Shown in pieces: positions 14,001 through 22,786 of a DNA stretch of 58,421 nucleotides. The notes under the pieces are model-generated. The model did no database searches and was not told where the DNA came from. It saw only the letters and a list, made by a program, of their open reading frames with translations. The stretch spans positions 1 through 58,421 of the IMG/VR virus record IMGVR_UViG_3300017963_000308. One strand, given 5' to 3'. Both the position numbers and the translations under genes were made by a program. Source of the stretch: a virus. Positions within the stretch are counted from its first letter, which is position 1. Every line of letters begins with the position of its first letter.

Positions 14001-14385
14001 GGTACTTGCCACTCATCGCGGCAAGGTGGTTTCTACTTATACCCTGGATAGGACATATGTCCACACTTATGAACTTACCGGCGACTACTGGCAAACCAGG
14101 AAAGTCCAGCCTTTGGGGTCAATAGTCGCCCTGGATCCGACTACTCAAAAAGTTGTTCCTAACTATACGGCATATAATTTTGGTCCTTTGGGGGTTATTT
14201 TGCATGATGTAGATGCAACCGAAGCTGATCAAGAGGTTGGCGTATTGGTCAAGGGCTATGCGATTGAGGACCGGTGTTGGGATAACGGTGATTACGGCTC
14301 CATTACGGCCGCGACAAAACAAGCTTTGTATCCCCGCATAATCTTTGTCAAGGTTGGCGGCCAGGGGCTTAAAACAATCAAATGA
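13954..14385 (+). CDS. Paralogue of the head decoration protein (143 aa)
   Basis: Aligns with the decoration-like protein at 38476-38883: both contain KVVPNYTAY, then F..(L/I)G(V/I), and a C-terminal DNG.YG.I.AATK.AL..R pattern. Both are beta-rich, of lambda gpD-like size. It lies between TerS and TerL rather than next to the capsid gene. It could be a second, minor decoration protein or a head-completion factor. The start is uncertain because it overlaps TerS; GGGGGA lies about ten bases upstream of ATG 13954. Confidence 0.7.
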   Translation: MVKKWTLTAKKDRPSKVLATHRGKVVSTYTLDRTYVHTYELTGDYWQTRKVQPLGSIVALDPTTQKVVPNYTAYNFGPLGVILHDVDATEADQEVGVLVKGYAIEDRCWDNGDYGSITAATKQALYPRIIFVKVGGQGLKTIK

Positions 14386-16214
14386 CCACATTGGTTGAGG
14401 ATGTCCAATTACTTCCCATTGACGAGAAAATTTTAACCGTCGATGAAGAGAAATGGTATCAAGAAAAGGCTGAAGCGGTAAAAGCCCTTTATGACGCTGG
14501 ACTTGAATACCCGGCTTGGTCTGATGAACGGGCCAAGTTTCATTTTGAATCTATCACCTATTTTGTTGACGAATTTATAAAACCCGATTTAGATCGCCCC
14601 CCATTTCATGATGATTGGTATTGGTGGATGGTGAGGGAATCGGCTTATCTTAATTTAAGCCCCCGTGATCATGCCAAAACAACGTTGCATAGTATCATTA
14701 AGCCGGTGTGGGAAATATGTTGTGATCGCAATGTGACTTATTTTATCGTTTTTGCCACTACCGATGTAGCCAAGCTAATTCTTTCCCAGATCAAATCACA
14801 ATTGACCGTCAACCCCCGCATTTTGGCGGGGTTTGGCACTTTTAATCCAATGGATCTGCCCGCAGAAGAAAGATTGGTCGACCAGGATTGGAGTCAATAT
14901 TCGATTACGGTCAATCGCACAAATTTTTCCATCAAAGATCCTACTGTGGCTGTAGCTGGATCGTTGACCAACGTCCTCTCTCGCCGTGTGTCGCGGTTGG
15001 TAGTGGATGACTTGCTTAATGACAAGATAGCCTCTTCGGTAGCAGAATCAGAACGTTTGGAAAGTTGGTATGTTAATGACGTGCAACCGATTCTGTTAGC
15101 CGATGGGCAAGAAATTATCACTGGCACCCGATACCGGTCGGGTGATTTTTATGCCAAGATCATTGAATTATCCAAAGAAGAAGGATTGTACAAGGTCTTT
15201 ATTGGTGATGCGATAATTAATGAGGTTTCTCAGGAAGTTTTGTGGCCGGAACGCTGGTCATGGAATGGCCTGATGCGCCAACGGGCCAAGATGGGTAAAA
15301 CCAAATTCAATAGAAACTATCGAAATATGATTATTTCTGATGAAGATTCGGTATTCCCCATGCTTTGGTTCAAAGGTGGAGTAGATGAAAAAACAGGTCT
15401 ATATTATCCAGGGTGTTTTGATCCAAGTTTAGTTCTGGGGATGGGACCGAAAATCGACAAGCGTCGTTGGTTGCGATATATAACTATAGGGGTTGATCCA
15501 GCCATAGGGGAAACGGCTGAAAGCAAATATTTTGGATTAGTTGTTCTGGGATTGGATATGAAGGGGCGATTGATTATCGCTGATATAGTCAGAGGGAAAT
15601 TCAGTTTTCCTAATCAGAAACGAATAGTGCTCCAGAAAAGTCAGTTTTGGAATCCGAATTTTGTGGTAGTAGAAACCAACTCATATCAAAAAGCACTTCT
15701 GGAAGGGTTAGGGGAAGAGTCCAAGTTTATCCCTGCGGTACCATGGCTAACTACCGGGGGCGTAAGATCTAAACCGGATATTGGGGTACCGGCAATGGAT
15801 GTTCATTTTGAGCAAGGCCGGTTTAGGGTGCCGCGGGGTAACAGAGATTCGGAAAAGCTAACAGATATATTGGTAGAAGAGTTGCATTTTTGGGGTAAGC
15901 ATGATACCTCAGACTTAACCATGGCCTTATGGTTCTCTTATGAGCGGATTCGTCCTGAGCTAGAGCGGTTGGGAGTATTGCCGCCTCTTGAGGATATGGT
16001 ATTTTTGGATCGACAGCAAAGGGAACATGCCGCCATGATTGGGATTAGTAATAAAATGCTACCAAGATCTACCGTTACACATATTAGAAATAGGGTGATG
16101 GGTGCTCCTTTGGCGCATCTATCTATTATGAAGAGGCTATCGAAAAATGATCACAAACAAAGAGCTAAGAAGATTAGACGTGTCGGGCCATATGGCAGAA
16201 ATGACGATGCCTAA
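14382..16214 (+). CDS. terL: Terminase large subunit (ATPase and nuclease)
   Basis: 610 residues. ATPase: Walker A-like SPRDHAKTT (about 93-101), Walker B RLVVDD (205-210), coupling motif ITGTR (246-250). Nuclease (RNase H fold): first Asp in TIGVDPAIGE (D372), second acid in FVVVETNSY (E431), last Asp in HDTSDLTMAL (D511). Translocates DNA into the prohead and cuts it. ATGA overlap with the previous gene. All key residues appear present. Confidence 0.95.
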   Translation: MTTLVEDVQLLPIDEKILTVDEEKWYQEKAEAVKALYDAGLEYPAWSDERAKFHFESITYFVDEFIKPDLDRPPFHDDWYWWMVRESAYLNLSPRDHAKTTLHSIIKPVWEICCDRNVTYFIVFATTDVAKLILSQIKSQLTVNPRILAGFGTFNPMDLPAEERLVDQDWSQYSITVNRTNFSIKDPTVAVAGSLTNVLSRRVSRLVVDDLLNDKIASSVAESERLESWYVNDVQPILLADGQEIITGTRYRSGDFYAKIIELSKEEGLYKVFIGDAIINEVSQEVLWPERWSWNGLMRQRAKMGKTKFNRNYRNMIISDEDSVFPMLWFKGGVDEKTGLYYPGCFDPSLVLGMGPKIDKRRWLRYITIGVDPAIGETAESKYFGLVVLGLDMKGRLIIADIVRGKFSFPNQKRIVLQKSQFWNPNFVVVETNSYQKALLEGLGEESKFIPAVPWLTTGGVRSKPDIGVPAMDVHFEQGRFRVPRGNRDSEKLTDILVEELHFWGKHDTSDLTMALWFSYERIRPELERLGVLPPLEDMVFLDRQQREHAAMIGISNKMLPRSTVTHIRNRVMGAPLAHLSIMKRLSKNDHKQRAKKIRRVGPYGRNDDA

Positions 16215-17634
16215 GAGGTATAGAAAGAAGCCCAAACTAAATTTCTTGCAAAGGGCGATATCGCTTGCGCGCCCCGGTCCTAAGCCGGTTGGTAAGCAGA
16301 TCACCTATCGGATTCAGGGTAGCAATTTTCAGGCCGCCGTGATGCGAATGGGTGAGATGCGTAAGGGGCGCATTAGCTTTGATGATATGGAGCTAATGAG
16401 ACATCATCCCATCGTAAAACTGGGATTGATTGTCAGGGCGGCTCCGGTGTTGGCCGCGCTCAAGCAAGCCCGGGTTGAGTGTGAGGATCGTAACATTGCC
16501 GAATTCGTTAAAGCGGTTTTTGTCAAAGAATGGCTCCATAAGGTAGGCAACACATCAATTGTGCCAAGCTATATCTATGGCGTGGCACCCCACGAAAAGG
16601 TATGGGAAACCAAGCCGGTAAAGGTGAATTATACTGATGAAGAGGGGATTGAAAAAACCGCTTACAATGGCGATGCTTCGGTTTACAAGAAGATCAAGTT
16701 TGTTCATCCGAAAACAGTCGAAAAAATGCACATTGACGAAGAGGATGATTTTGCCGGATTTGAACAGTTTAAGCGTCCAGGGGATAAACAAGATCGACTT
16801 GTCGAGCCGTGGAAAGCGTTTATGCTGGTCAATAAATATTTATATTCCGGATTATGGGGAGAGCCGGAAACAGATGATATTTACGCATACTGGTATTACT
16901 CCGAGTTGTTAGAGGCTCTTCGGGTCGACTATCTACGTTTCCGTACTATCCCTCCCATCGTGGGCCATGCCCCGGTTGGGGTGACCGAAAACACGGATGG
17001 CGAAGAGGTTGATCAGGTTACTTATGCTGGCGAAATCCTGAAATCTGCTCTCGAAAATTTGATCGTTGTTTTCCCATATGAGGTTGATGAACGCGGTAAC
17101 CAAAAATGGGGCTTCCGGGAAATGGAGTTTGGCAATCGGGGCCAAGAGATTTTCACTCGCGCAATTGAAGAGTTGCACGTTATGATCCTAAGAGGGCTAA
17201 TTGTGCCTGAGCGCACCGTCACTCAGAACATGGCCGCCGTGGGATCCTACAATCAGGCGGAAATTCACGCGGAAATGATGCTCGAATTCGCGAAAGGTGA
17301 ATTGGATCGTTTTATCGATGCCTGTAACACGTGGTTGGTACCTCAGTTGGTTGAAGACAATTTTGGGGCCAATGCCCCGCCCTGTAAGATCAAGGTATCG
17401 GCATTTCCGGAAGCTTTGATGGAAAAAATGTATAACATTGTCATCACCCTACTGCAAAATGACAAGACCGGGGTACTCAATACCAGAGTTGCGTTTACTG
17501 AATTGCTGGATATTCTTGATATTCCGTGGCAAGAGGGAATCGCTTTCCCAGAACCAGGGGGAGAGATAGGTGGCGACGGCCAGGATGATAGCGATAATGA
17601 TGATAACGGCGGGGATGACGACGAAGAAGATTAA
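16147..17634 (+). CDS. Portal protein
   Basis: 495 residues, directly after TerL. The pattern HHPIVKLGLIVRAAPVLAAL near residue 80 and SYIYGVAPHEKVWE near residue 140 resembles the DUF935/Mu gp29-like portal group. The C-terminus is a long Asp-rich tail (GDGQDDSDNDDNGGDDDEED), which is unusual in length. It forms the dodecameric channel at the head vertex. The start is uncertain: ATG 16147 has GAGG upstream but overlaps terL by 68 bases; ATGs at 16192, 16201 and 16207 are alternatives. Confidence 0.8.
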   Translation: MITNKELRRLDVSGHMAEMTMPKRYRKKPKLNFLQRAISLARPGPKPVGKQITYRIQGSNFQAAVMRMGEMRKGRISFDDMELMRHHPIVKLGLIVRAAPVLAALKQARVECEDRNIAEFVKAVFVKEWLHKVGNTSIVPSYIYGVAPHEKVWETKPVKVNYTDEEGIEKTAYNGDASVYKKIKFVHPKTVEKMHIDEEDDFAGFEQFKRPGDKQDRLVEPWKAFMLVNKYLYSGLWGEPETDDIYAYWYYSELLEALRVDYLRFRTIPPIVGHAPVGVTENTDGEEVDQVTYAGEILKSALENLIVVFPYEVDERGNQKWGFREMEFGNRGQEIFTRAIEELHVMILRGLIVPERTVTQNMAAVGSYNQAEIHAEMMLEFAKGELDRFIDACNTWLVPQLVEDNFGANAPPCKIKVSAFPEALMEKMYNIVITLLQNDKTGVLNTRVAFTELLDILDIPWQEGIAFPEPGGEIGGDGQDDSDNDDNGGDDDEED

Positions 17635-17645
17635 GAGTGTTAAGG

Positions 17646-17674
17646 TTGACACGTGTAAAGGTTTCTGTTATAAT
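17646..17674 (+). promoter_or_regulatory. Sigma70 promoter after portal
   Basis: TTGACA (17646-17651), 17-bp spacer containing TGTAAAGGTTT, TATAAT (17669-17674). Consensus hexamers. The spacer match to the promoter at 5304 suggests common control. It would drive the genes from 17695 into the glycan block. Confidence 0.85.
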
Positions 17675-17694
17675 CCTTGTTATGGAAAGAACAA

Positions 17695-17952
17695 ATGAGC
17701 TATAATTGGGATGGGCCATTCGATCCTGTTGGAGATCTGCAAAAAATGCAACAAGAAGTTGCGGAAGATAAAATGGTTGATTGGGGTTATTTACCCGTTT
17801 TTTACGAAACCATTAGAGCGATGTGCTTAATAAATGTACCTATGCCTGTTATAATTAGCGAAGCCAAGGGAATTAGTTACCAGATTGCTAAGACTCATGC
17901 TGAAATTACCAGAAAACAGATTGAGGATTATTTGAATGGTCTGGATTTGTAA
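17695..17952 (+). CDS. Small helical protein, HTH-like (85 aa)
   Basis: Unrecognised 85-residue helical protein. The segment MPVIISEAKGISYQIAKTHAEITRKQIEDYL could form a helix-turn-helix. ATG 17695 chosen over TTG 17677 because GGAAAG is well placed and the promoter at 17646 would start the mRNA near 17681. First gene of its operon. Confidence 0.6.
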   Translation: MSYNWDGPFDPVGDLQKMQQEVAEDKMVDWGYLPVFYETIRAMCLINVPMPVIISEAKGISYQIAKTHAEITRKQIEDYLNGLDL

Positions 17953-18184
17953 ATCCTGCGGGCACGAAAACAACCGACCTGGGAATATGTACAATGTTCG
18001 TTGCGATGAGTGCAACAGATATTGGGAAGGTAACGCAACTTGGGTACAGGGGGCCGTAGCGAGTGATGGGAGTGAGATGATTCCTATTGCCACTGGCAAA
18101 CCGCTAGAACATCCTAAGCCGGATTTGTGGAAGATGACTAAAGAGGCGATTGGGGCATTAATTGACCGAACAAACTTTACATGA
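17936..18184 (+). CDS. Zinc-ribbon protein (82 aa)
   Basis: N-terminal CKSC and CDEC pairs (about residues 5-8 and 23-26) form a RanBP2/zinc-ribbon-like knuckle, followed by an acidic, unstructured region. AGGA precedes ATG by eight bases. Overlaps both neighbours, so translation is coupled to the nuclease that follows. Confidence 0.65.
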   Translation: MVWICKSCGHENNRPGNMYNVRCDECNRYWEGNATWVQGAVASDGSEMIPIATGKPLEHPKPDLWKMTKEAIGALIDRTNFT

Positions 18185-18662
18185 GAACTTTGCGGAATAT
18201 TTGATAGCTCAATACCCCCGGGCGGTATTTCGGTCGGATCTGGGGGGCTATACCAAACGACAAACCGCAGTTCAAAAATCTCCTGGGTATCCAGATGTGA
18301 CCATATTGGTACCGGTACCCCCTTATCATGCATGCCTCATAGAATTAAAAGACGGCTTAGGTAAATTATTCAATCAGGATGGAAGCGTAGCCAAAAAACG
18401 ACGACAAGCCCATACTCAGCAGGCAGCCACGTTATGGTATTTATTCCGGCATAATTATTTTTGTGATTTCGCAACATCTTTCGAAGAGGCCAGAAGGATA
18501 GCTGATTCATATTTAGATCCAGAAGCGGTAAACTGGCGGCCAAGTTACGCCACTAAGCTTCTGGATTATATGTTTACTGAGCTAACACATGAGTTGTTTG
18601 ACCATATAAAACATCCTTATGTATACGCTTATTGGGAGTTTAGGCATGGCCGTCCTTTTTAG
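18162..18662 (+). CDS. VRR-NUC-like PD-(D/E)XK nuclease (166 aa)
   Basis: Contains SPGYPDVTIL, then CLIELKDG, then AHTQQAATLWYLFRHNY, the GxPD...ExK...Q order of VRR-NUC domains (phage Holliday-junction-type or structure-specific nucleases). Catalytic D, E and K are present. TTG at 18162 is the likely start, with GGGG eight bases upstream; it overlaps the preceding zinc-ribbon gene by 23 bases. Probable role in resolving DNA before or during packaging. Confidence 0.75.
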   Translation: MTEQTLHENFAEYLIAQYPRAVFRSDLGGYTKRQTAVQKSPGYPDVTILVPVPPYHACLIELKDGLGKLFNQDGSVAKKRRQAHTQQAATLWYLFRHNYFCDFATSFEEARRIADSYLDPEAVNWRPSYATKLLDYMFTELTHELFDHIKHPYVYAYWEFRHGRPF

Positions 18663-18900
18663 AAAAATGATAGTTCCCCTGGAAGAAGGGGATGAAGCAT
18701 TACAGGATAACGATGGGCGTATATTGTTATTTATCAAAGAGGCTGATTTTGTAGCAACTGCGGCTTTCTTGGGCTACCCAAAGGCAAATCAAGAATATGC
18801 TTGGTTCCCGTTTGATGATGTAGAGAATGGGCCACAGATTAATCAAGTGCAGACCTATGTAGAGAAAGCGAAAAAGGATGAAAAAGTTACAAGCGAATAG
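18646..18900 (+). CDS. Small hypothetical protein (84 aa)
   Basis: Unrecognised 84-residue acidic protein. ATG 18646 chosen because GGGAG and TAGG lie just upstream; it overlaps the nuclease gene by 17 bases. Confidence 0.6.
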   Translation: MAVLFRKMIVPLEEGDEALQDNDGRILLFIKEADFVATAAFLGYPKANQEYAWFPFDDVENGPQINQVQTYVEKAKKDEKVTSE

Positions 18901-19150
18901 GCGTGGGGGAAGATTAACCTATGTTGATTACGAAAAACGTTATAATTGGTTGGTAGAATTTTTCCAGGAAAATGAAGGGCGCGCTCCATCATATGATGAG
19001 GTTAGCGAAGGATGGGGTGTGTCTAAAACTTCAGTTGCAGCTACATTAAAGCGATTTGAAATGAAGGGATGGATTACTTTAGCCCGGAATGACAACGGCC
19101 ATGTTATCCCCGGTTCGATGAGATTAAAGAAAGGTGTTGTTGATGGTTAG
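18878..19150 (+). CDS. LexA-type winged helix-turn-helix protein (90 aa)
   Basis: Residues about 20-80 match the DNA-binding domain of LexA: RYNWLVEFFQENEGRAPSYDEV, then GVSKTSVAATLKRFEMKGWI and a wing ending HVIPGS. There is no C-terminal self-cleaving peptidase, so it is not SOS-cleavable by itself. Likely a small phage regulator. Confidence 0.7.
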   Translation: MKKLQANRRGGRLTYVDYEKRYNWLVEFFQENEGRAPSYDEVSEGWGVSKTSVAATLKRFEMKGWITLARNDNGHVIPGSMRLKKGVVDG

Positions 19151-19427
19151 CATTCTTGATATCTATGACGAATTACCGGAAGACGAAAAGGAGATTATAA
19201 CGGAACATGTTTTATTTCTTATTAGGGAAAACAAGGAATCCAAAACGGCTATAAAAAGTATTCCAGAGGGTTTTAGGAAGTATTTTAGCCTTGAATTTGG
19301 GTTGGGGATTGGTAATAAAGAGGGTCAATTTATCGGCCTTGCTTGCAAATCTTGTAATGCTTTTCACCCAAGACATAGCGAAGATTGTCCAACACAGGAG
19401 TTGATGAATGCAATACCCCAAAGTTAG
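19143..19427 (+). CDS. Small hypothetical protein with Cys cluster (94 aa)
   Basis: Unrecognised. Helical N-terminal half and a C-terminal CKSC...HPRHSEDC segment (about residues 69-83), a possible zinc site. ATG 19143 has AAGG nine bases upstream and overlaps the previous stop. Confidence 0.6.
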   Translation: MVSILDIYDELPEDEKEIITEHVLFLIRENKESKTAIKSIPEGFRKYFSLEFGLGIGNKEGQFIGLACKSCNAFHPRHSEDCPTQELMNAIPQS

Positions 19428-20145
19428 CGTAGTTGTCACCACGTACAATCGTCCCAAGTCCTTGCAAGCTATGTTGGAGCATCTTAGAGCGCAACAGCAT
19501 ATCAACTGGGATGATTTGGAAGTCATCATTATGGATGACGGAAGCGTAACAGATCCCATTAAATTTCATTCCCCCGAATTATGGCCGTTTGAAATTGTTT
19601 ACGAATATCATCAGCGCGGCGAAGGGCCACAGCTTTATAGTCTCAAAAACCGGGCTGTTGACATAGCGAAAAACCCTGTTATTTGGATGTTGGATGACGA
19701 TCTGATCTTTGATCGGCATACATTGATTATTCTTAGAACTATTCACGCGTTACTTGAAGACATTCGTCCTGTAGTACTTCCGCATTATAGCGATGCGGCG
19801 GAGCCTCATCATTTCCAAAATCCTTTTCCCCTGGACGTTAGCCCGGAAGAAAAAACCCATTGGGTATCTTTTGCCGGATTGTCGTTGTGGAAAAAGGATT
19901 TTTTGAAAGTCGGCGGCATTGACGAAAATTACGATGGGGCAATGGGGTTTGCCGATTTGGATTTGGGGATCCGGCTTCACAAGGATGGATGTTGTAATAT
20001 CATGGTTGATGGGGTGACCTGTCATATTGACGATGCTGAAACCGGCTCTTGGCGTCATCAGTTTTTGGAAAACCACCAAAACGGCAAGTATTTTCTGAAT
20101 AAGTGGGGATTGGAAGAGGCGGCCAAGTACGACATAACTCCATGA
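19408..20145 (+). CDS. Glycosyltransferase family 2
   Basis: 245 residues. N-terminal SVVVTTYNRPKSLQAML and IIMDDGS are the nucleotide-binding start of the GT-A fold; LDDDL near residue 95 is the metal-binding DxD; GGIDENYDGAMGFADLDLGIRL is the acceptor-side motif with the catalytic acid. It would add a sugar from a UDP- or dTDP-donor to a glycan or protein. AGGAG precedes the ATG. First gene of the glycan block. Confidence 0.88.
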   Translation: MQYPKVSVVVTTYNRPKSLQAMLEHLRAQQHINWDDLEVIIMDDGSVTDPIKFHSPELWPFEIVYEYHQRGEGPQLYSLKNRAVDIAKNPVIWMLDDDLIFDRHTLIILRTIHALLEDIRPVVLPHYSDAAEPHHFQNPFPLDVSPEEKTHWVSFAGLSLWKKDFLKVGGIDENYDGAMGFADLDLGIRLHKDGCCNIMVDGVTCHIDDAETGSWRHQFLENHQNGKYFLNKWGLEEAAKYDITP

Positions 20146-20783
20146 TCGTAGTTTGTCACGTTCCTAAATCGGCTGGAAATAGCTTTAAGAGGGCGTTGCG
20201 GAAAATTATGGGTGATAAGGTATTATCGATTTCCGCCGCCGCTTATGCCATGATAGATCCGGCGACTAAGGCTCTCGAAGATAGGCATTTAAGAAATTAT
20301 GAAGTTATTTTCGGCCATCTTCTCCCCGCTCCATATCTCCCGTTAAAAGGAAAGTACAATATTACTTTCATAACGTGGATGCGGGATCCGGTTGACCGGG
20401 TTATTTCGCATTACAACTTTCTGGGATTAGTGTACAATAACTCAGGCTCGCTACAACAACAGGTGGTAGATGAAGAGTGGAGTTTGATGGAGTTCGCTTT
20501 GCATCCCAGAATTCGCAATCTATATAGCCGGTATTACGAAGGGTTTGGGCTGGAAAGGTTTGATTTTGTTGGAATCTTGGAGCACTATCGGGAAGATCTT
20601 GATTGGCTTTCCAAGAACTTCTTTAATGGCGAATTGGGTTATGGGGGGAATTTGGAGCACTATCATACCCTAAAAAACCCAAGCGACTCTATCGGTACCG
20701 TTGAGCGAAGTAAGATTCGTGACTATCATAGTAGGGATATGCGATTATATGAAAAGGCATTAAGGTTGAGAGATGGTCGGTAA
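20142..20783 (+). CDS. Sulfotransferase family 2-like protein
   Basis: 213 residues. HVPKSAGNSFKRAL (residues 6-19) is the 5'-phosphosulfate loop and WMRDPVDRVISHY (79-91) the 3'-phosphate motif of PAPS-dependent carbohydrate sulfotransferases. ATGA overlap with the glycosyltransferase indicates a shared pathway, probably sulfation of the glycan. Supplied PAPS would have to come from the host. Confidence 0.8.
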   Translation: MIVVCHVPKSAGNSFKRALRKIMGDKVLSISAAAYAMIDPATKALEDRHLRNYEVIFGHLLPAPYLPLKGKYNITFITWMRDPVDRVISHYNFLGLVYNNSGSLQQQVVDEEWSLMEFALHPRIRNLYSRYYEGFGLERFDFVGILEHYREDLDWLSKNFFNGELGYGGNLEHYHTLKNPSDSIGTVERSKIRDYHSRDMRLYEKALRLRDGR

Positions 20784-21054
20784 ATCTTACTTTCTTAGTC
20801 GGGGCTTGCTTAACTTGGCTATAAAGACAACATTTTCTTTTGTCAATCTCATTATTGCTATCGAAGTTTGCATAGCAGTTAAACAACATGGGCTAATCGG
20901 GATCTTAGGGATGATAGATTGGGTTTTGGTTATGCTTGTGCTTGGTACTGCGGCCGCGTGGTTTCACGTAAGGCAAGTTGAATTAGATAAGGCGCATCAA
21001 TTAATGGGGAGTCCATTGGGGCATGCCAAAAATACCAGAAATGCTAGAAAATGA
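20773..21054 (+). CDS. Two-span membrane protein (93 aa)
   Basis: Two hydrophobic segments (about residues 15-36 and 42-64) and a polar C-terminus. No family recognised. Overlaps both neighbours. Confidence 0.55.
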   Translation: MVGKSYFLSRGLLNLAIKTTFSFVNLIIAIEVCIAVKQHGLIGILGMIDWVLVMLVLGTAAAWFHVRQVELDKAHQLMGSPLGHAKNTRNARK

Positions 21055-21433
21055 GTGGCCGGAGTATCCGGGCGATTCTGAAATCAAAATACCGCCCTAT
21101 GTAAGCCAAATTGAAAGAATTCTGGGTTTAACTTCATACGATATTTACCAGACAGCTTACGAAAAAGGATGGTGGGATGAGCCGCGCTCGTTTGGTGATA
21201 TTATCGCCTTAATTCATTCTGAATTATCAGAAGCATTAGAGGCTTTCAGGAAACATAATCCCCCTAGCGAGAAGATTCCTGGTTTTACTCAAATTGAAGA
21301 AGAATTGGCTGATGCTGTTATCAGGATTTTGGATGCTAGTGCAAAGCATGGGTGGGGGGTACCGGGGGCAATTGTAGCTAAAATGGAATACAACAAAACT
21401 CGCCCGCATAGGCATGGGGGTAAGGCATTATAA
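21023..21433 (+). CDS. MazG-like nucleoside triphosphate pyrophosphohydrolase (136 aa)
   Basis: All-helical. IIALIHSELSEALEAFR and IEEELADAVIRILD carry the ExxE...ExxD metal-binding pattern of the all-alpha NTP-PPase (MazG/dUTPase) superfamily. It would hydrolyse NTPs or dNTPs and so affect nucleotide pools or alarmone levels; phage MazG-like enzymes are common. Confidence 0.8.
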   Translation: MPKIPEMLENEWPEYPGDSEIKIPPYVSQIERILGLTSYDIYQTAYEKGWWDEPRSFGDIIALIHSELSEALEAFRKHNPPSEKIPGFTQIEEELADAVIRILDASAKHGWGVPGAIVAKMEYNKTRPHRHGGKAL

Positions 21434-22203
21434 TGACAGGAAAAGTTGTTGCGGTTGTGGCCGACTGGGGAGATGGTTTTGCTCAATTACATGCCTCAAA
21501 AATATCGGATTTTTGCGGCATAGAAGCGATTGCCGTTCGCGGATATGATCATGAGCCTGTTGTCCTCAACAGGATGATTGAAGAGGCCGATGGGGATTAT
21601 GTATGGTTTACGGATATAGATGATACAATCATCTACCCTGATACGGCGCATGTGTTGGCTACATTTTTGGACAGATACCCTCAAGTTGGTATAGCCTGCC
21701 CCCATCGCTCAAGTGAACCGCGGGGAGCTAACCAACCTTACGTGTGGTACCTGGAAGACAATACCTGTGCAATGTATCGCAAATCAGTCGGGGCTAAGTT
21801 TGATCCCGACTTTATTTTTACCGGTTGGAATGATCTGGATTTCGGAGAAGAGGTTAAGCATCTGGGTTTTCAGGTGGTGAAGTACGGGTTAATCAGTGTC
21901 CAGAAGAGCCATACGCCTTATGGCGATTGGAGTAATTTTAGATCGGCCTACAATGCCCGGAATCGATTGCTACTTGAAGCAAAATGGTATTGGGTTGGTC
22001 GCGCCAAGTGGCAAGGTGTTGATCATTATAACGAGTTGCAGGCAGAGCATGGTAAGGAAATTCCAACCATGTTTGAATTAGCATGGTGGTCGGAAGACAA
22101 ACTTAATCGGTTTGCAGCCAGTATTGATATGGAACACCCTCAGATTTACGAATTGGCCGATAAAGGGCCGGGGAATGAAGAATGGAGCATCAACAATATT
22201 TAG
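21433..22203 (+). CDS. Divergent GT2-type glycosyltransferase (256 aa)
   Basis: Weak N-terminal GT-A features, then WFTDIDDTI (metal-binding acids, about residues 58-66), a CAMYRKSVGAKF segment and FTGWNDLDFGEEV, corresponding to the acceptor motif of family 2 enzymes. The TAATG junction couples it to the MazG-like gene. Confidence 0.65.
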   Translation: MTGKVVAVVADWGDGFAQLHASKISDFCGIEAIAVRGYDHEPVVLNRMIEEADGDYVWFTDIDDTIIYPDTAHVLATFLDRYPQVGIACPHRSSEPRGANQPYVWYLEDNTCAMYRKSVGAKFDPDFIFTGWNDLDFGEEVKHLGFQVVKYGLISVQKSHTPYGDWSNFRSAYNARNRLLLEAKWYWVGRAKWQGVDHYNELQAEHGKEIPTMFELAWWSEDKLNRFAASIDMEHPQIYELADKGPGNEEWSINNI

Positions 22204-22781
22204 TCAATTGGGCGATTGAGGTTCAAAGAACAGAATCTTCATTTGTAAAGAACAGTCTGGGTTGGCTGATTTATGGCTACGTAAGAGCCTACAAGCCTCA
22301 ACGTTGTGTGGAGTTCGGGGTACTTCATGGCTATTCTACCTTGTTTATTGGCGGAGCACTCAGAGATAACGACCTGCCTGCAATGCTAGAATCTTTTGAT
22401 CGATGGCCGGGGCATTTGCCGGGTTTGAGGGATCAGGTTGCGGCCAGGATTGAAGCGTGTGGTATGAATGATCTGATTACGCTTACCACATTGGATGTAC
22501 TTATCAACCCCCCAGATTTGGATGATATTGATTTTTTAATGGTTGACCTAAATAATACGGCGGAAACCCTTGAATGGATCATGAATAGATTTGCTCCAAA
22601 AATGAGCGAAAAGGGATTTATGATTTTCGAAGGGGGATCGGAAGAGCGGGATCATGAGGTTTGGATTGAGCAAAACCGGCTTACTCCCATCAAAGAAGCA
22701 TTTCAAAACTGGGTTTGGGATAATTGGCAATTTCATGTAATAGAGCCGTGGCCTAGTATGACCGTGATAACCAGGAGATAA
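22182..22781 (+). CDS. Class I SAM-dependent methyltransferase-like (199 aa)
   Basis: Motif I CVEFGVLHGYSTLFI (residues about 42-56) and strand LDDIDFLMVDLN match Methyltransf_24/CmcI-like enzymes. Likely O-methylates a sugar. It overlaps the preceding gene by 22 bases. Confidence 0.65.
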   Translation: MEHQQYLVNWAIEVQRTESSFVKNSLGWLIYGYVRAYKPQRCVEFGVLHGYSTLFIGGALRDNDLPAMLESFDRWPGHLPGLRDQVAARIEACGMNDLITLTTLDVLINPPDLDDIDFLMVDLNNTAETLEWIMNRFAPKMSEKGFMIFEGGSEERDHEVWIEQNRLTPIKEAFQNWVWDNWQFHVIEPWPSMTVITRR

Positions 22782-22786
22782 AAGAC

